From: Ziziphus jujuba
Lineage: Eukaryota; Streptophyta; Magnoliopsida; Rosales; Rhamnaceae
Direction: 5' to 3'
Length of the DNA stretch: 64,000 bases
Assembly: GCF_031755915.1 (NCBI RefSeq)
Contig: NC_083382.1
Span: 9,238,001-9,302,000 of the forward strand
The translations under genes were made by a program, and so were the position numbers. Each line of letters starts with the position of its first letter. Position 1 is the first letter of the stretch. Of the stretch, positions 8,834-22,538 are shown piece after piece. The notes below the pieces were generated by a model. It saw nothing but the letters and a program-made list of their open reading frames with translations, was not told the DNA's origin and ran no database searches.

Positions 8834-11336
8834 CCTCTCTTTATATTGTTTCAATATCTTCACGGGTTATTTCATGCTCAACTAAAATGCAATTGTTAAA
8901 AATGAAGGTTTAAAAAAAATATATATATAGGGTATTAGGCGACGCATAAGCATGATTATGCGTCGCCTATTACTATAATTCAAACAAAAAAAAACTCTCT
9001 TTATCTTGTTTAAATATCTTCACTAGTTATTTTGATGCTCCAACAAAATCAAATTGTTAAAAATGAAGGTTTAAAAAAAATATATACAGGGTATTAGGCG
9101 ACGTGTAAGCATGATTATGCGTCGCCTATTACTAAAATTAAAAAACAAAAAAAAAAACTCTGTTTATCATCTTTAAATATTTTCACTGGTCATTTCATGC
9201 TGGAAGAAAATCAAATTGTTAAACAGGAAGATTTTAAAAAAAAACACCTTCTCTAACTAGTTTAAATCTTTTAACTGGTTATTTGATGCTGAGATAAAAT
9301 CAGATTGATTAAAAAAATAAAAAAACAAAACTCATTTTTGTTGTTTAAATATTTTCACTGCTTATTTGATGATGGAAGAAAATAAAATTGTTAAAAAGCA
9401 TGGTTTTTTTGAAGAAAAAAAATATATATATATAGGGTATTAGGCGACGCATAAGCATGATTATGCGTCGCCTATTACTAAAATTCAAAAAAAAAAAAAA
9501 ACTCTGTTTATCATCTGTAAATATTTTCACTGGTCATCTGATGCTGGAAGAAAATCAAATTGTTAAACAGGAAGATTTTAAAAATAAACACCTTCTCTAA
9601 CTAGTTTAAATCTTTTAACTAGTTATTTGATGCTGAGATAAAATCAGATTGATTAAAAAAATAAAAAAACAAAACTCATTTATGTTGTTTAAATATTTTC
9701 ACTGCTTATTTGATGATGGAAGAAAATCAAATTGTTAAAAAGCATGGTTTTTTTGAGAGAAAAAAAAAATATATATATATATAGGGTATTAGGCGACGCA
9801 TAAGCATGATTACGCGTCGCCTATTACTAAAATTCAAAAAAAAAAAAAACTCTGTTTATCATCTTTAAATATTTTCACTCGTCATTTGATGCTGGAAGAA
9901 AATCAAATTGTTAAACAGGAAGATTTTAAAAATAAACACCTTCTCTAACTAGTTTAAATCTTTTAACTAGTTATTTGATGCTGAGATAAAATCGGATTGA
10001 TTAAAAAAATAAAAAAACAAAACTCATTTATGTTGTTTAAATATTTTCACTGCTTATTTGATGATGGAAGAAAATCAAATTGTTAAAAACCATGCTTTTT
10101 TTGAAAGAAAAAAAAAATGGGGTATTAGGCGATGCATAATACTGCTTATGCGTCGCCTAAACCCTAAATTAACAAAAAAAAAAAAAAAAAAAACCTCTCT
10201 TTATATTTTTTCAATATCTTCACTGGTTATTTCATGCTCAACTAAAATGCAATTGTTAAAAATGAAGGTTTAAAAAAAATATATATATAGGGTATTAGGC
10301 GATGCATAAGCATGATTATGCGTCGCCTATTACTAAAATTCAAAAAAAAAAAAAAACTATGTTTATCATCTTTAAATATTTTCACTGGTCATTTGATGCT
10401 GGAAGAAAATCAAATTGTTAAACAGGAAGATTTTAAAAAAAAACACCTTCTCTAACTAGTTTAAATCTTTTAACTGGTTATTTGATGCGGAGATAAAATC
10501 AGATTGATTAAAAAAATAAAAAAACAAAACTCATTTTTGTTGTTTAAATATTTTCACTGCTTATTTGATGATGGAAGAAAATCAAATTGTTAAAAACCAT
10601 GGTTTTTTTGAAAGAAAAAGAAAAATGGGGTATTAGGCGACGCATAATACTGCTTATGCGTCGCCTAAACCCTAAATTAACAAAAAAAAAAAAAAAAAAA
10701 CCTCTCTTTATATTGTTTCAATATCTTCAAGGGTTATTTCATGCTCAACTAAAATGCAATTGTTAAAAATGAAGGTTTAAAAAAAATATATATATAGGGT
10801 ATTAGGCGACGCATAAGCATGATTATGCGTCGCCTATTACTATAATTCAAACAAAAAAAAACTCTCTTTATCTTGTTTAAATATCTTCACTGGTTATTTG
10901 ATGCTCCAACAAAATCAAATTGTTAAAAATGAAGGTTTAAAAAAAATATATATAGGGTATTAGGCGACGTATAAGCATGATTATGCGTTGCCTATTACTA
11001 AAATTAAAAAAAAAAAAAAAAACTCTGTTTATCATCTTTAAATATTTTCACTGGTCATTTGATGCTGGAAGAAAATCAAATTGTTAAACAGGAAGATTTT
11101 AAAAATAAACACCTTCTCTAACTAGTTTAAATCTTTTAGCTGGTTATTTGATGCTGAGATAAAATCAGATTGATTAAAAAAATAAAAAAACAAAACTCAT
11201 TCTTGTTGTTTAAATATTTTCACTGCTTATTTGATGATGGAAGAAAATCAAATTGTTAAAAACCATGGTTTTTTTGAAAGAAAAAAAAAATGGGGTATTA
11301 GGCGACGCATAATCAGTATTATGCGTCGCCTAAACC

Positions 11337-11371
<35 letters not shown>

Positions 11372-12009
11372 CCTCTCTTTATATTGTTTCAATATCTTCA
11401 CGGGTTATTTCATGCTCAACTAAAATGCAATTGTTAAAAATGAAGGTTTAAAAAATATATATATATAGGGTATTAGGCGACGCATAAGCATGATTATGCG
11501 TCGCCTATTACTATAATTCAAACAAAAAAAAACTCTCTTTATCTTGTTTAAATATCTTCACTGATTATTTGATGCTCCAACAAAATCAAATTGTTAAAAA
11601 TGAAGGTTAAAAAATATATATATAGGGTATTAGGCGACGTATAAGCATGATTATGCGTCGCCTATTACTAAAATTAAAAAAAAAAAAAAAAAAAACTCTG
11701 TTTTTCATCTTTAAATATTTTCACTGGTCATTTGATGCTGGAAGAAAATCAAATTGTTAAACAGGAAGATTTTAAAAATAAACACCTTCTCTAACTAGTT
11801 TAAATCTTTTAACTGGTTATTTGATGCTGAGATAAAATCAGATTGATTAAAAAAATAAAAAAACAAAACTCATTTTTGTTGTTTAAATATTTTCACTGCT
11901 TATTTGATGATGGAAGAAAATCAAATTGTTAAAAACCATGGTTTTTTTGAAAGAAAAAAAAAATGGGGTATTAGGCGACGCATAATCAGTATTATGCGTC
12001 GCCTAAACC

Positions 12010-12041
<32 letters not shown>

Positions 12042-12850
12042 CCTCTCTTTATATTGTTTCAATATCTTCACGGGTTATTTCATGCTCAACTAAAATGCAA
12101 TTGTTAAAAATGAAGGTTTAAAAAAAATATATATATAGGGTATTAGGCGACGCATAAGCATGATTATGCGTCGCCTATTACTATAATTCAAACAAAAAAA
12201 AACTCTCTTTATCTTGTTTAAATATCTTCACTAGTTATTTGATGCTCCAACAAAATCAAATTGTTAAAAATGAAGGTTTAAAAAAAATATATACAGGGTA
12301 TTAGGCGACGTGTAAGCATGATTATGCGTCGCCTATTACTAAAATTAAAAAACAAAAAAAAAAACTCTGTTTATCATCTTTAAATATTTTCACTGGTCAT
12401 TTCATGCTGGAAGAAAATCAAATTGTTAAACAGGAAGATTTTAAAAAAAAACACCTTCTCTAACTAGTTTAAATCTTTTAACTGGTTATTTGATGCTGAG
12501 ATAAAATCAGATTGATTAAAAAAATAAAAAAACAAAACTCATTTTTGTTGTTTAAATATTTTCACTGGTCATTTCATGCTGGAAGAAAATCAAATTGTTA
12601 AACAGGAAGATTTTAAAAATAAACACCTTCTCTAACTAGTTTAAATCTTTTAACTGGTTATTTAATGCTGAGATAAAATCAGGTTGATTAAAAAAATAAA
12701 AAAACAAAACTCATTTATGTGTTTTAAATATTTTCACCGCTTATTTGATGATGGAAGAAAATCAAATTGTTAAAAACCATGGTTTTTTTGAGAGAAAAAA
12801 AAAATGGGGTATTAGGCGACGCATAATACTGCTTATGCGTCGCCTAAACC

Positions 12851-12899
<49 letters not shown>

Positions 12900-13389
12900 C
12901 TCTTTATACTATTTCAATATCTTCACTGGTTATTTCATGCTCAACTAAAATCCAATTGTTAAAAATGAAGGTTTAAAAAAAATATATATATAGGGTATTA
13001 GGCGACGCATAAGCATGATTATGCGTCGCCTATTACTAAAATTCAAACAAAAAAAAACTCTCTTTATCTTGTTTAAATATCTTCACTGATTATTTGATGC
13101 TCCAACAAAATCAAATTGTTAAAAATGAAGGTTAAAAACATATATATATAGGGTATTAGGCGACGTATAAGCATGATTATGCGTCGCCTATTACTAAAAT
13201 TAAAAAAAAAAAAAAAAAAAACTCTGTTTTTCATCTTTAAATATTTTCACTGGTCATTTGATGCTGGAAGAAAATCAAATTGTTAAACAGGAAGATTTTA
13301 AAAATAAACACCTTCTCTAACTAGTTTAAATCTTTTAACTGGTTATTTGATGCTGAGATAAAATCAGATTGATTAAAAAAATAAAAAAA
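6960..13389 (+). repeat. Super-repeat copy Q1 (about 6.43 kb)
   Basis: This is the first of three tandem copies of a long super-repeat. The C-D junction near 7021-7140, with an A-run interrupted as AAAAACAAAACC, recurs near 13451 and 20727, giving offsets of 6430 and 7276. Q1 differs from Q2 by lacking one whole HOR (present at about 17.9-18.56 kb in Q2) and by a 172-bp internal deletion at 12551-12566. Together these account for the length difference. It contains the D2 flipped hairpins at 8760, 11298 and 11971. Confidence 0.85.
12551..12566 (+). repeat. 172-bp deletion junction (C core fused to B core)
   Basis: A C core start (ATTTTTGTTG) is joined through TTTAAATATTTTCACT to a B core end (GGTCATTTCATGCTGG). 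The remainder of C, the hairpin and the start of B are missing. In Q2 the same 16-bp sequence occurs at 19657 and 19829, exactly 172 bp apart, with the missing segment between. This is the expected product of exchange between two core copies and removes one nucleosome-sized unit. Confidence 0.85.
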
Positions 13390-14544
13390 TAAACTCATTT
13401 ATGTTGTTTAAATATTTTCACTGCTTATTTGATGATGGAAGAAAATCAAATTGTTAAAAACCATGGTTTTTTTGAGAGCAAAAAAAAAATGGGGTATTAG
13501 GCGACGCATAATACTGCTTATGCGTCGCCTAAACCCTAAATTTAAAAAAAAAAAAAAAACAAAACCTCTCTTTATACTGTTTTAATATCTTCACTGGTTA
13601 TTTCATGCTCAACTAAAATCCAATTGTTAAAAATGAGGGTTTAAAAAAAATATATATAGGGTATTAGGCGACGCATAAGCATGATTATGCGTCGCCTATT
13701 ACTATAATTCAAACAAAAAAAAACTCTCTTTATCTTGTTTAAATATCTTCACTAGTTATTTTGATGCTCCAACAAAATCAAATTGTTAAAAATGAAGGTT
13801 TAAAAAAAATATATACAGGGTATTAGGCGACGTGTAAGCATGATTATGCGTCGCCTATTACTAAAATTAAAAAACAAAAAAAAAAAACTCTGTTTATCAT
13901 CTTTAAATATTTTCACTGGTCATTTGATGCTGGAAGAAAATCAAATTGTTAAACAGGAAGATTTTAAAAATAAACACCTTCTCTAACTAGTTTAAATCTT
14001 TTAACTGGTTATTTGATGCTGAGATAAAATCAGGTTGATTAAAAAAATAAAAAAACAAAACTCATTTATGTGTTTTAAATTTTTTCACTGCTTATTTGAT
14101 GATGGAAGAAAATCAAATTGTTAAAAAGCATGGTTTTTTTGAGAGAAAAAAAATATATATATAGGGTATTAGGCGACGCATAAGCATGATTATGCGTCGC
14201 CTATTACTAAAATTCAAAAAAAAAAAAAAACTCTGTTTTTCATCTTTAAATATTTTCACTGGTCATTTGATGCTGGAAGAAAATCAAATTGTTAAACAGG
14301 AAGATTTTAAAAATAAACACCTTCTCTAACTAGTTTAAATCTTTTAACTGGTTATTTAATGCTGAGATAAAATCAGGTTGATTAAAAAAATAAAAAAACA
14401 AAACTCATTTATGTGTTTTAAATATTTTCACCGCTTATTTGATGATGGAAGAAAATCAAATTGTTAAAAACCATGGTTTTTTTGAGAGAAAAAAAAAATG
14501 GGGTATTAGGCGACGCATAATACTGCTTATGCGTCGCCTAAACC

Positions 14545-14593
<49 letters not shown>

Positions 14594-15233
14594 CTCTTTA
14601 TACTATTTCAATATCTTCACTGGTTATTTCATGCTCAACTAAAATCCAATTGTTAAAAATGAAGGTTTAAAAAAAATATATATATAGGGTATTAGGCGAT
14701 GCATAAGCATGATTATGCGTCGCCTATTACTAAAATTCAAACAAAAAAAAACTCTCTTTATCTTGTTTAAATATCTTCACTGATTATTTGATGCTCCAAC
14801 AAAATCAAATTGTTAAAAATGAAGGTTAAAAACATATATATATAGGGTATTAGGCGACGTATAAGCATGATTATGCGTCGCCTATTACTAAAATTAAAAA
14901 AAAAAAAAAAAAAAACTCTGTTTTTCATCTTTAAATATTTTCACTGGTCATTTGATGCTGGAAGAAAATCAAATTGTTAAACAGGAAGATTTTAAAAATA
15001 AACACCTTCTCTAACTAGTTTAAATCTTTTAACTGGTTATTTGATGCTGAGATAAAATCAGATTGATTAAAAAAATAAAAAAACAAAACTCATTTTTGTT
15101 GTTTAAATATTTTCACTGCTTATTTGATGATGGAAGAAAATCAAATTGTTAAAAACCATGGTTTTTTTGAAAGAAAAAAAAAATGGGGTATTAGGCGACG
15201 CATAATCAGTATTATGCGTCGCCTAAACCCTAA

Positions 15234-15264
<31 letters not shown>

Positions 15265-17770
15265 CCTCTCTTTATATTGTTTCAATATCTTCACGGGTTA
15301 TTTCATGCTCAACTAAAATGCAATTGTTAAAAATGAAGGTTTAAAAAAAATATATATATAGGGTATTAGGCGACGCATAAGCATGATTATGCGTCGCCTA
15401 TTACTATAATTCAAACAAAAAAAAACTCTCTTTATCTTGTTTAAATATCTTCACTAGTTATTTTGATGCTCCAACAAAATCAAATTGTTAAAAATGAAGG
15501 TTTAAAAAAAATATATACAGGGTATTAGGCGACGTGTAAGCATGATTATGCGTCGCCTATTACTAAAATTAAAAAACAAAAAAAAAAACTCTGTTTATCA
15601 TCTTTAAATATTTTCACTGGTCATTTCATGCTGGAAGAAAATCAAATTGTTAAACAGGAAGATTTTAAAAAAAAACACCTTCTCTAACTAGTTTAAATCT
15701 TTTAACTGGTTATTTGATGCTGAGATAAAATCAGATTGATTAAAAAAATAAAAAAACAAAACTCATTTTTGTTGTTTAAATATTTTCACTGCTTATTTGA
15801 TGATGGAAGAAAATAAAATTGTTAAAAAGCATGGTTTTTTTGAAGAAAAAAAATATATATATATAGGGTATTAGGCGACGCATAAGCATGATTATGCGTC
15901 GCCTATTACTAAAATTCAAAAAAAAAAAAAAACTCTGTTTATCATCTGTAAATATTTTCACTGGTCATCTGATGCTGGAAGAAAATCAAATTGTTAAACA
16001 GGAAGATTTTAAAAATAAACACCTTCTCTAACTAGTTTAAATCTTTTAACTAGTTATTTGATGCTGAGATAAAATCAGATTGATTAAAAAAATAAAAAAA
16101 CAAAACTCATTTATGTTGTTTAAATATTTTCACTGCTTATTTGATGATGGAAGAAAATCAAATTGTTAAAAAGCATGGTTTTTTTGAGAGAAAAAAAAAA
16201 TATATATATATATATAGGGTATTAGGCGACGCATAAGCATGATTACGCGTCGCCTATTACTAAAATTCAAAAAAAAAAAAAAACTCTGTTTATCATCTTT
16301 AAATATTTTCACTCGTCATTTGATGCTGGAAGAAAATCAAATTGTTAAACAGGAAGATTTTAAAAATAAACACCTTCTCTAACTAGTTTAAATCTTTTAA
16401 CTAGTTATTTGATGCTGAGATAAAATCGGATTGATTAAAAAAATAAAAAAACAAAACTCATTTATGTTGTTTAAATATTTTCACTGCTTATTTGATGATG
16501 GAAGAAAATCAAATTGTTAAAAACCATGCTTTTTTTGAAAGAAAAAAAAAATGGGGTATTAGGCGATGCATAATACTGCTTATGCGTCGCCTAAACCCTA
16601 AATTAACAAAAAAAAAAAAAAAAAAAACCTCTCTTTATATTTTTTCAATATCTTCACTGGTTATTTCATGCTCAACTAAAATGCAATTGTTAAAAATGAA
16701 GGTTTAAAAAAAATATATATATAGGGTATTAGGCGATGCATAAGCATGATTATGCGTCGCCTATTACTAAAATTCAAAAAAAAAAAAAAACTATGTTTAT
16801 CATCTTTAAATATTTTCACTGGTCATTTGATGCTGGAAGAAAATCAAATTGTTAAACAGGAAGATTTTAAAAAAAAACACCTTCTCTAACTAGTTTAAAT
16901 CTTTTAACTGGTTATTTGATGCGGAGATAAAATCAGATTGATTAAAAAAATAAAAAAACAAAACTCATTTTTGTTGTTTAAATATTTTCACTGCTTATTT
17001 GATGATGGAAGAAAATCAAATTGTTAAAAACCATGGTTTTTTTGAAAGAAAAAGAAAAATGGGGTATTAGGCGACGCATAATACTGCTTATGCGTCGCCT
17101 AAACCCTAAATTAACAAAAAAAAAAAAAAAAAAACCTCTCTTTATATTGTTTCAATATCTTCAAGGGTTATTTCATGCTCAACTAAAATGCAATTGTTAA
17201 AAATGAAGGTTTAAAAAAAATATATATATAGGGTATTAGGCGACGCATAAGCATGATTATGCGTCGCCTATTACTATAATTCAAACAAAAAAAAACTCTC
17301 TTTATCTTGTTTAAATATCTTCACTGGTTATTTGATGCTCCAACAAAATCAAATTGTTAAAAATGAAGGTTTAAAAAAAATATATATAGGGTATTAGGCG
17401 ACGTATAAGCATGATTATGCGTTGCCTATTACTAAAATTAAAAAAAAAAAAAAAAACTCTGTTTATCATCTTTAAATATTTTCACTGGTCATTTGATGCT
17501 GGAAGAAAATCAAATTGTTAAACAGGAAGATTTTAAAAATAAACACCTTCTCTAACTAGTTTAAATCTTTTAGCTGGTTATTTGATGCTGAGATAAAATC
17601 AGATTGATTAAAAAAATAAAAAAACAAAACTCATTCTTGTTGTTTAAATATTTTCACTGCTTATTTGATGATGGAAGAAAATCAAATTGTTAAAAACCAT
17701 GGTTTTTTTGAAAGAAAAAAAAAATGGGGTATTAGGCGACGCATAATCAGTATTATGCGTCGCCTAAACC

Positions 17771-17805
<35 letters not shown>

Positions 17806-18441
17806 CCTCTCTTTATATTGTTTCAATATCTTCACGGGTTATTTCATGCTCAACTAAAATGCAATTGTTAAAAATGAAGGTTTAAAAAATATATATATAT
17901 AGGGTATTAGGCGACGCATAAGCATGATTATGCGTCGCCTATTACTATAATTCAAACAAAAAAAAACTCTCTTTATCTTGTTTAAATATCTTCACTGGTT
18001 ATTTGATGCTCCAACAAAATCAAATTGTTAAAAATGAAGGTTTAAAAAAAATATATATAGGGTATTAGGCGAAGTATAAGCATGATTATGCGTTGCCTAT
18101 TACTAAAATTAAAAAAAAAAAAAAAAACTCTGTTTATCATCTTTAAATATTTTCACTGGTCATTTGATGCTGGAAGAAAATCAAATTGTTAAACAGGAAG
18201 ATTTTAAAAATAAACACCTTCTCTAACTAGTTTAAATCTTTTAGCTGGTTATTTGATGCTGAGATAAAATCAGATTGATTAAAAAAATAAAAAAACAAAA
18301 CTCATTCTTGTTGTTTAAATATTTTCACTGCTTATTTGATGATGGAAGAAAATCAAATTGTTAAAAACCATGGTTTTTTTGAAAGAAAAAAAAAATGGGG
18401 TATTAGGCGACGCATAATCAGTATTATGCGTCGCCTAAACC

Positions 18442-18476
<35 letters not shown>

Positions 18477-19115
18477 CCTCTCTTTATATTGTTTCAATAT
18501 CTTCACGGGTTATTTCATGCTCAACTAAAATGCAATTGTTAAAAATGAAGGTTTAAAAAATATATATATATAGGGTATTAGGCGACGCATAAGCATGATT
18601 ATGCGTCGCCTATTACTATAATTCAAACAAAAAAAAACTCTCTTTATCTTGTTTAAATATCTTCACTGATTATTTGATGCTCCAACAAAATCAAATTGTT
18701 AAAAATGAAGGTTAAAAACATATATATATAGGGTATTAGGCGACGTATAAGCATGATTATGCGTCGCCTATTACTAAAATTAAAAAAAAAAAAAAAAAAA
18801 ACTCTGTTTTTCATCTTTAAATATTTTCACTGGTCATTTGATGCTGGAAGAAAATCAAATTGTTAAACAGGAAGATTTTAAAAATAAACACCTTCTCTAA
18901 CTAGTTTAAATCTTTTAACTGGTTATTTGATGCTGAGATAAAATCAGATTGATTAAAAAAATAAAAAAACAAAACTCATTTTTGTTGTTTAAATATTTTC
19001 ACTGCTTATTTGATGATGGAAGAAAATCAAATTGTTAAAAACCATGGTTTTTTTGAAAGAAAAAAAAAATGGGGTATTAGGCGACGCATAATCAGTATTA
19101 TGCGTCGCCTAAACC

Positions 19116-19147
<32 letters not shown>

Positions 19148-20128
19148 CCTCTCTTTATATTGTTTCAATATCTTCACGGGTTATTTCATGCTCAACTAAA
19201 ATGCAATTGTTAAAAATGAAGGTTTAAAAAAAATATATATATAGGGTATTAGGCGACGCATAAGCATGATTATGCGTCGCCTATTACTATAATTCAAACA
19301 AAAAAAAACTCTCTTTATCTTGTTTAAATATCTTCACTAGTTATTTGATGCTCCAACAAAATCAAATTGTTAAAAATGAAGGTTTAAAAAAAATATATAC
19401 AGGGTATTAGGCGACGTGTAAGCATGATTATGCGTCGCCTATTACTAAAATTAAAAAACAAAAAAAAAAACTCTGTTTATCATCTTTAAATATTTTCACT
19501 GGTCATTTCATGCTGGAAGAAAATCAAATTGTTAAACAGGAAGATTTTAAAAAAAAACACCTTCTCTAACTAGTTTAAATCTTTTAACTGGTTATTTGAT
19601 GCTGAGATAAAATCAGATTGATTAAAAAAATAAAAAAACAAAACTCATTTTTGTTGTTTAAATATTTTCACTGCTTATTTGATGATGGAAGAAAATCAAA
19701 TTGTTAAAAACCATGGTTTTTTTGAAGAAAAAAAATATATATATATAGGGTATTAGGCGACGCATAAGCATGATTATGCGTCGCCTATTACTAAAATTCA
19801 AAAAAAAAAAAAAACTCTGTTTTTCATCTTTAAATATTTTCACTGGTCATTTGATGCTGGAAGAAAATCAAATTGTTAAACAGGAAGATTTTAAAAATAA
19901 ACACCTTCTCTAACTAGTTTAAATCTTTTAACTGGTTATTTAATGCTGAGATAAAATCAGGTTGATTAAAAAAATAAAAAAACAAAACTCATTTATGTGT
20001 TTTAAATATTTTCACCGCTTATTTGATGATGGAAGAAAATCAAATTGTTAAAAACCATGGTTTTTTTGAGAGAAAAAAAAAATGGGGTATTAGGCGACGC
20101 ATAATACTGCTTATGCGTCGCCTAAACC

Positions 20129-20176
<48 letters not shown>

Positions 20177-20665
20177 CTCTTTATACTATTTCAATATCTT
20201 CACTGGTTATTTCATGCTCAACTAAAATCCAATTGTTAAAAATGAAGGTTTAAAAAAAATATATATATAGGGTATTAGGCGACGCATAAGCATGATTATG
20301 CGTCGCCTATTACTAAAATTCAAACAAAAAAAAACTCTCTTTATCTTGTTTAAATATCTTCACTGATTATTTGATGCTCCAACAAAATCAAATTGTTAAA
20401 AATGAAGGTTAAAAACATATATATATAGGGTATTAGGCGACGTATAAGCATGATTATGCGTCGCCTATTACTAAAATTAAAAAAAAAAAAAAAAAAACTC
20501 TGTTTTTCATCTTTAAATATTTTCACTGGTCATTTGATGCTGGAAGAAAATCAAATTGTTAAACAGGAAGATTTTAAAAATAAACACCTTCTCTAACTAG
20601 TTTAAATCTTTTAACTGGTTATTTGATGCTGAGATAAAATCAGATTGATTAAAAAAATAAAAAAA
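13390..20665 (+). repeat. Super-repeat copy Q2 (about 7.28 kb)
   Basis: Equivalent positions in Q2 and Q3 are 7274-7278 bp apart over the whole copy. The left edge carries a private junction, AAAAAAATAAACTCATTT, where other copies read AAAAAAACAAAACTCATTT; it recurs exactly at the Q2/Q3 border (20666). Private changes in Q2 include CGATGCATAAG at about 14700 and GAAGTATAAG at about 18071. The near-identity to Q3 points to recent duplication, or to an assembly artefact that needs excluding. Confidence 0.85.
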
Positions 20666-21820
20666 TAAACTCATTTATGTTGTTTAAATATTTTCACTGC
20701 TTATTTGATGATGGAAGAAAATCAAATTGTTAAAAACCATGGTTTTTTTGAGAGCAAAAAAAAAATGGGGTATTAGGCGACGCATAATACTGCTTATGCG
20801 TCGCCTAAACCCTAAATTTAAAAAAAAAAAAAAAACAAAACCTCTCTTTATACTGTTTTAATATCTTCACTGGTTATTTCATGCTCAACTAAAATCCAAT
20901 TGTTAAAAATGAGGGTTTAAAAAAAATATATATAGGGTATTAGGCGACGCATAAGCATGATTATGCGTCGCCTATTACTATAATTCAAACAAAAAAAAAC
21001 TCTCTTTATCTTGTTTAAATATCTTCACTAGTTATTTTGATGCTCCAACAAAATCAAATTGTTAAAAATGAAGGTTTAAAAAAAATATATACAGGGTATT
21101 AGGCGACGTGTAAGCATGATTATGCGTCGCCTATTACTAAAATTAAAAAACAAAAAAAAAAAACTCTGTTTATCATCTTTAAATATTTTCACTGGTCATT
21201 TGATGCTGGAAGAAAATCAAATTGTTAAACAGGAAGATTTTAAAAATAAACACCTTCTCTAACTAGTTTAAATCTTTTAACTGGTTATTTGATGCTGAGA
21301 TAAAATCAGGTTGATTAAAAAAATAAAAAAACAAAACTCATTTATGTGTTTTAAATTTTTTCACTGCTTATTTGATGATGGAAGAAAATCAAATTGTTAA
21401 AAAGCATGGTTTTTTTGAGAGAAAAAAAATATATATATAGGGTATTAGGCGACGCATAAGCATGATTATGCGTCGCCTATTACTAAAATTCAAAAAAAAA
21501 AAAAAACTCTGTTTTTCATCTTTAAATATTTTCACTGGTCATTTGATGCTGGAAGAAAATCAAATTGTTAAACAGGAAGATTTTAAAAATAAACACCTTC
21601 TCTAACTAGTTTAAATCTTTTAACTGGTTATTTAATGCTGAGATAAAATCAGGTTGATTAAAAAAATAAAAAAACAAAACTCATTTATGTGTTTTAAATA
21701 TTTTCACCGCTTATTTGATGATGGAAGAAAATCAAATTGTTAAAAACCATGGTTTTTTTGAGAGAAAAAAAAAATGGGGTATTAGGCGACGCATAATACT
21801 GCTTATGCGTCGCCTAAACC

Positions 21821-21869
<49 letters not shown>

Positions 21870-22507
21870 CTCTTTATACTATTTCAATATCTTCACTGGT
21901 TATTTCATGCTCAACTAAAATCCAATTGTTAAAAATGAAGGTTTAAAAAAAATATATATATAGGGTATTAGGCGACGCATAAGCATGATTATGCGTCGCC
22001 TATTACTAAAATTCAAACAAAAAAAAACTCTCTTTATCTTGTTTAAATATCTTCACTGATTATTTGATGCTCCAACAAAATCAAATTGTTAAAAATGAAG
22101 GTTAAAAACATATATATATAGGGTATTAGGCGACGTATAAGCATGATTATGCGTCGCCTATTACTAAAATTAAAAAAAAAAAAAAAAAAAACTGTTTTTC
22201 ATCTTTAAATATTTTCACTGGTCATTTGATGCTGGAAGAAAATCAAATTGTTAAACAGGAAGATTTTAAAAATAAACACCTTCTCTAACTAGTTTAAATC
22301 TTTTAACTGGTTATTTGATGCTGAGATAAAATCAGATTGATTAAAAAAATAAAAAAACAAAACTCATTTTTGTTGTTTAAATATTTTCACTGCTTATTTG
22401 ATGATGGAAGAAAATCAAATTGTTAAAAACCATGGTTTTTTTGAAAGAAAAAAAAAATGGGGTATTAGGCGACGCATAATCAGTATTATGCGTCGCCTAA
22501 ACCCTAA

Positions 22508-22538
<31 letters not shown>

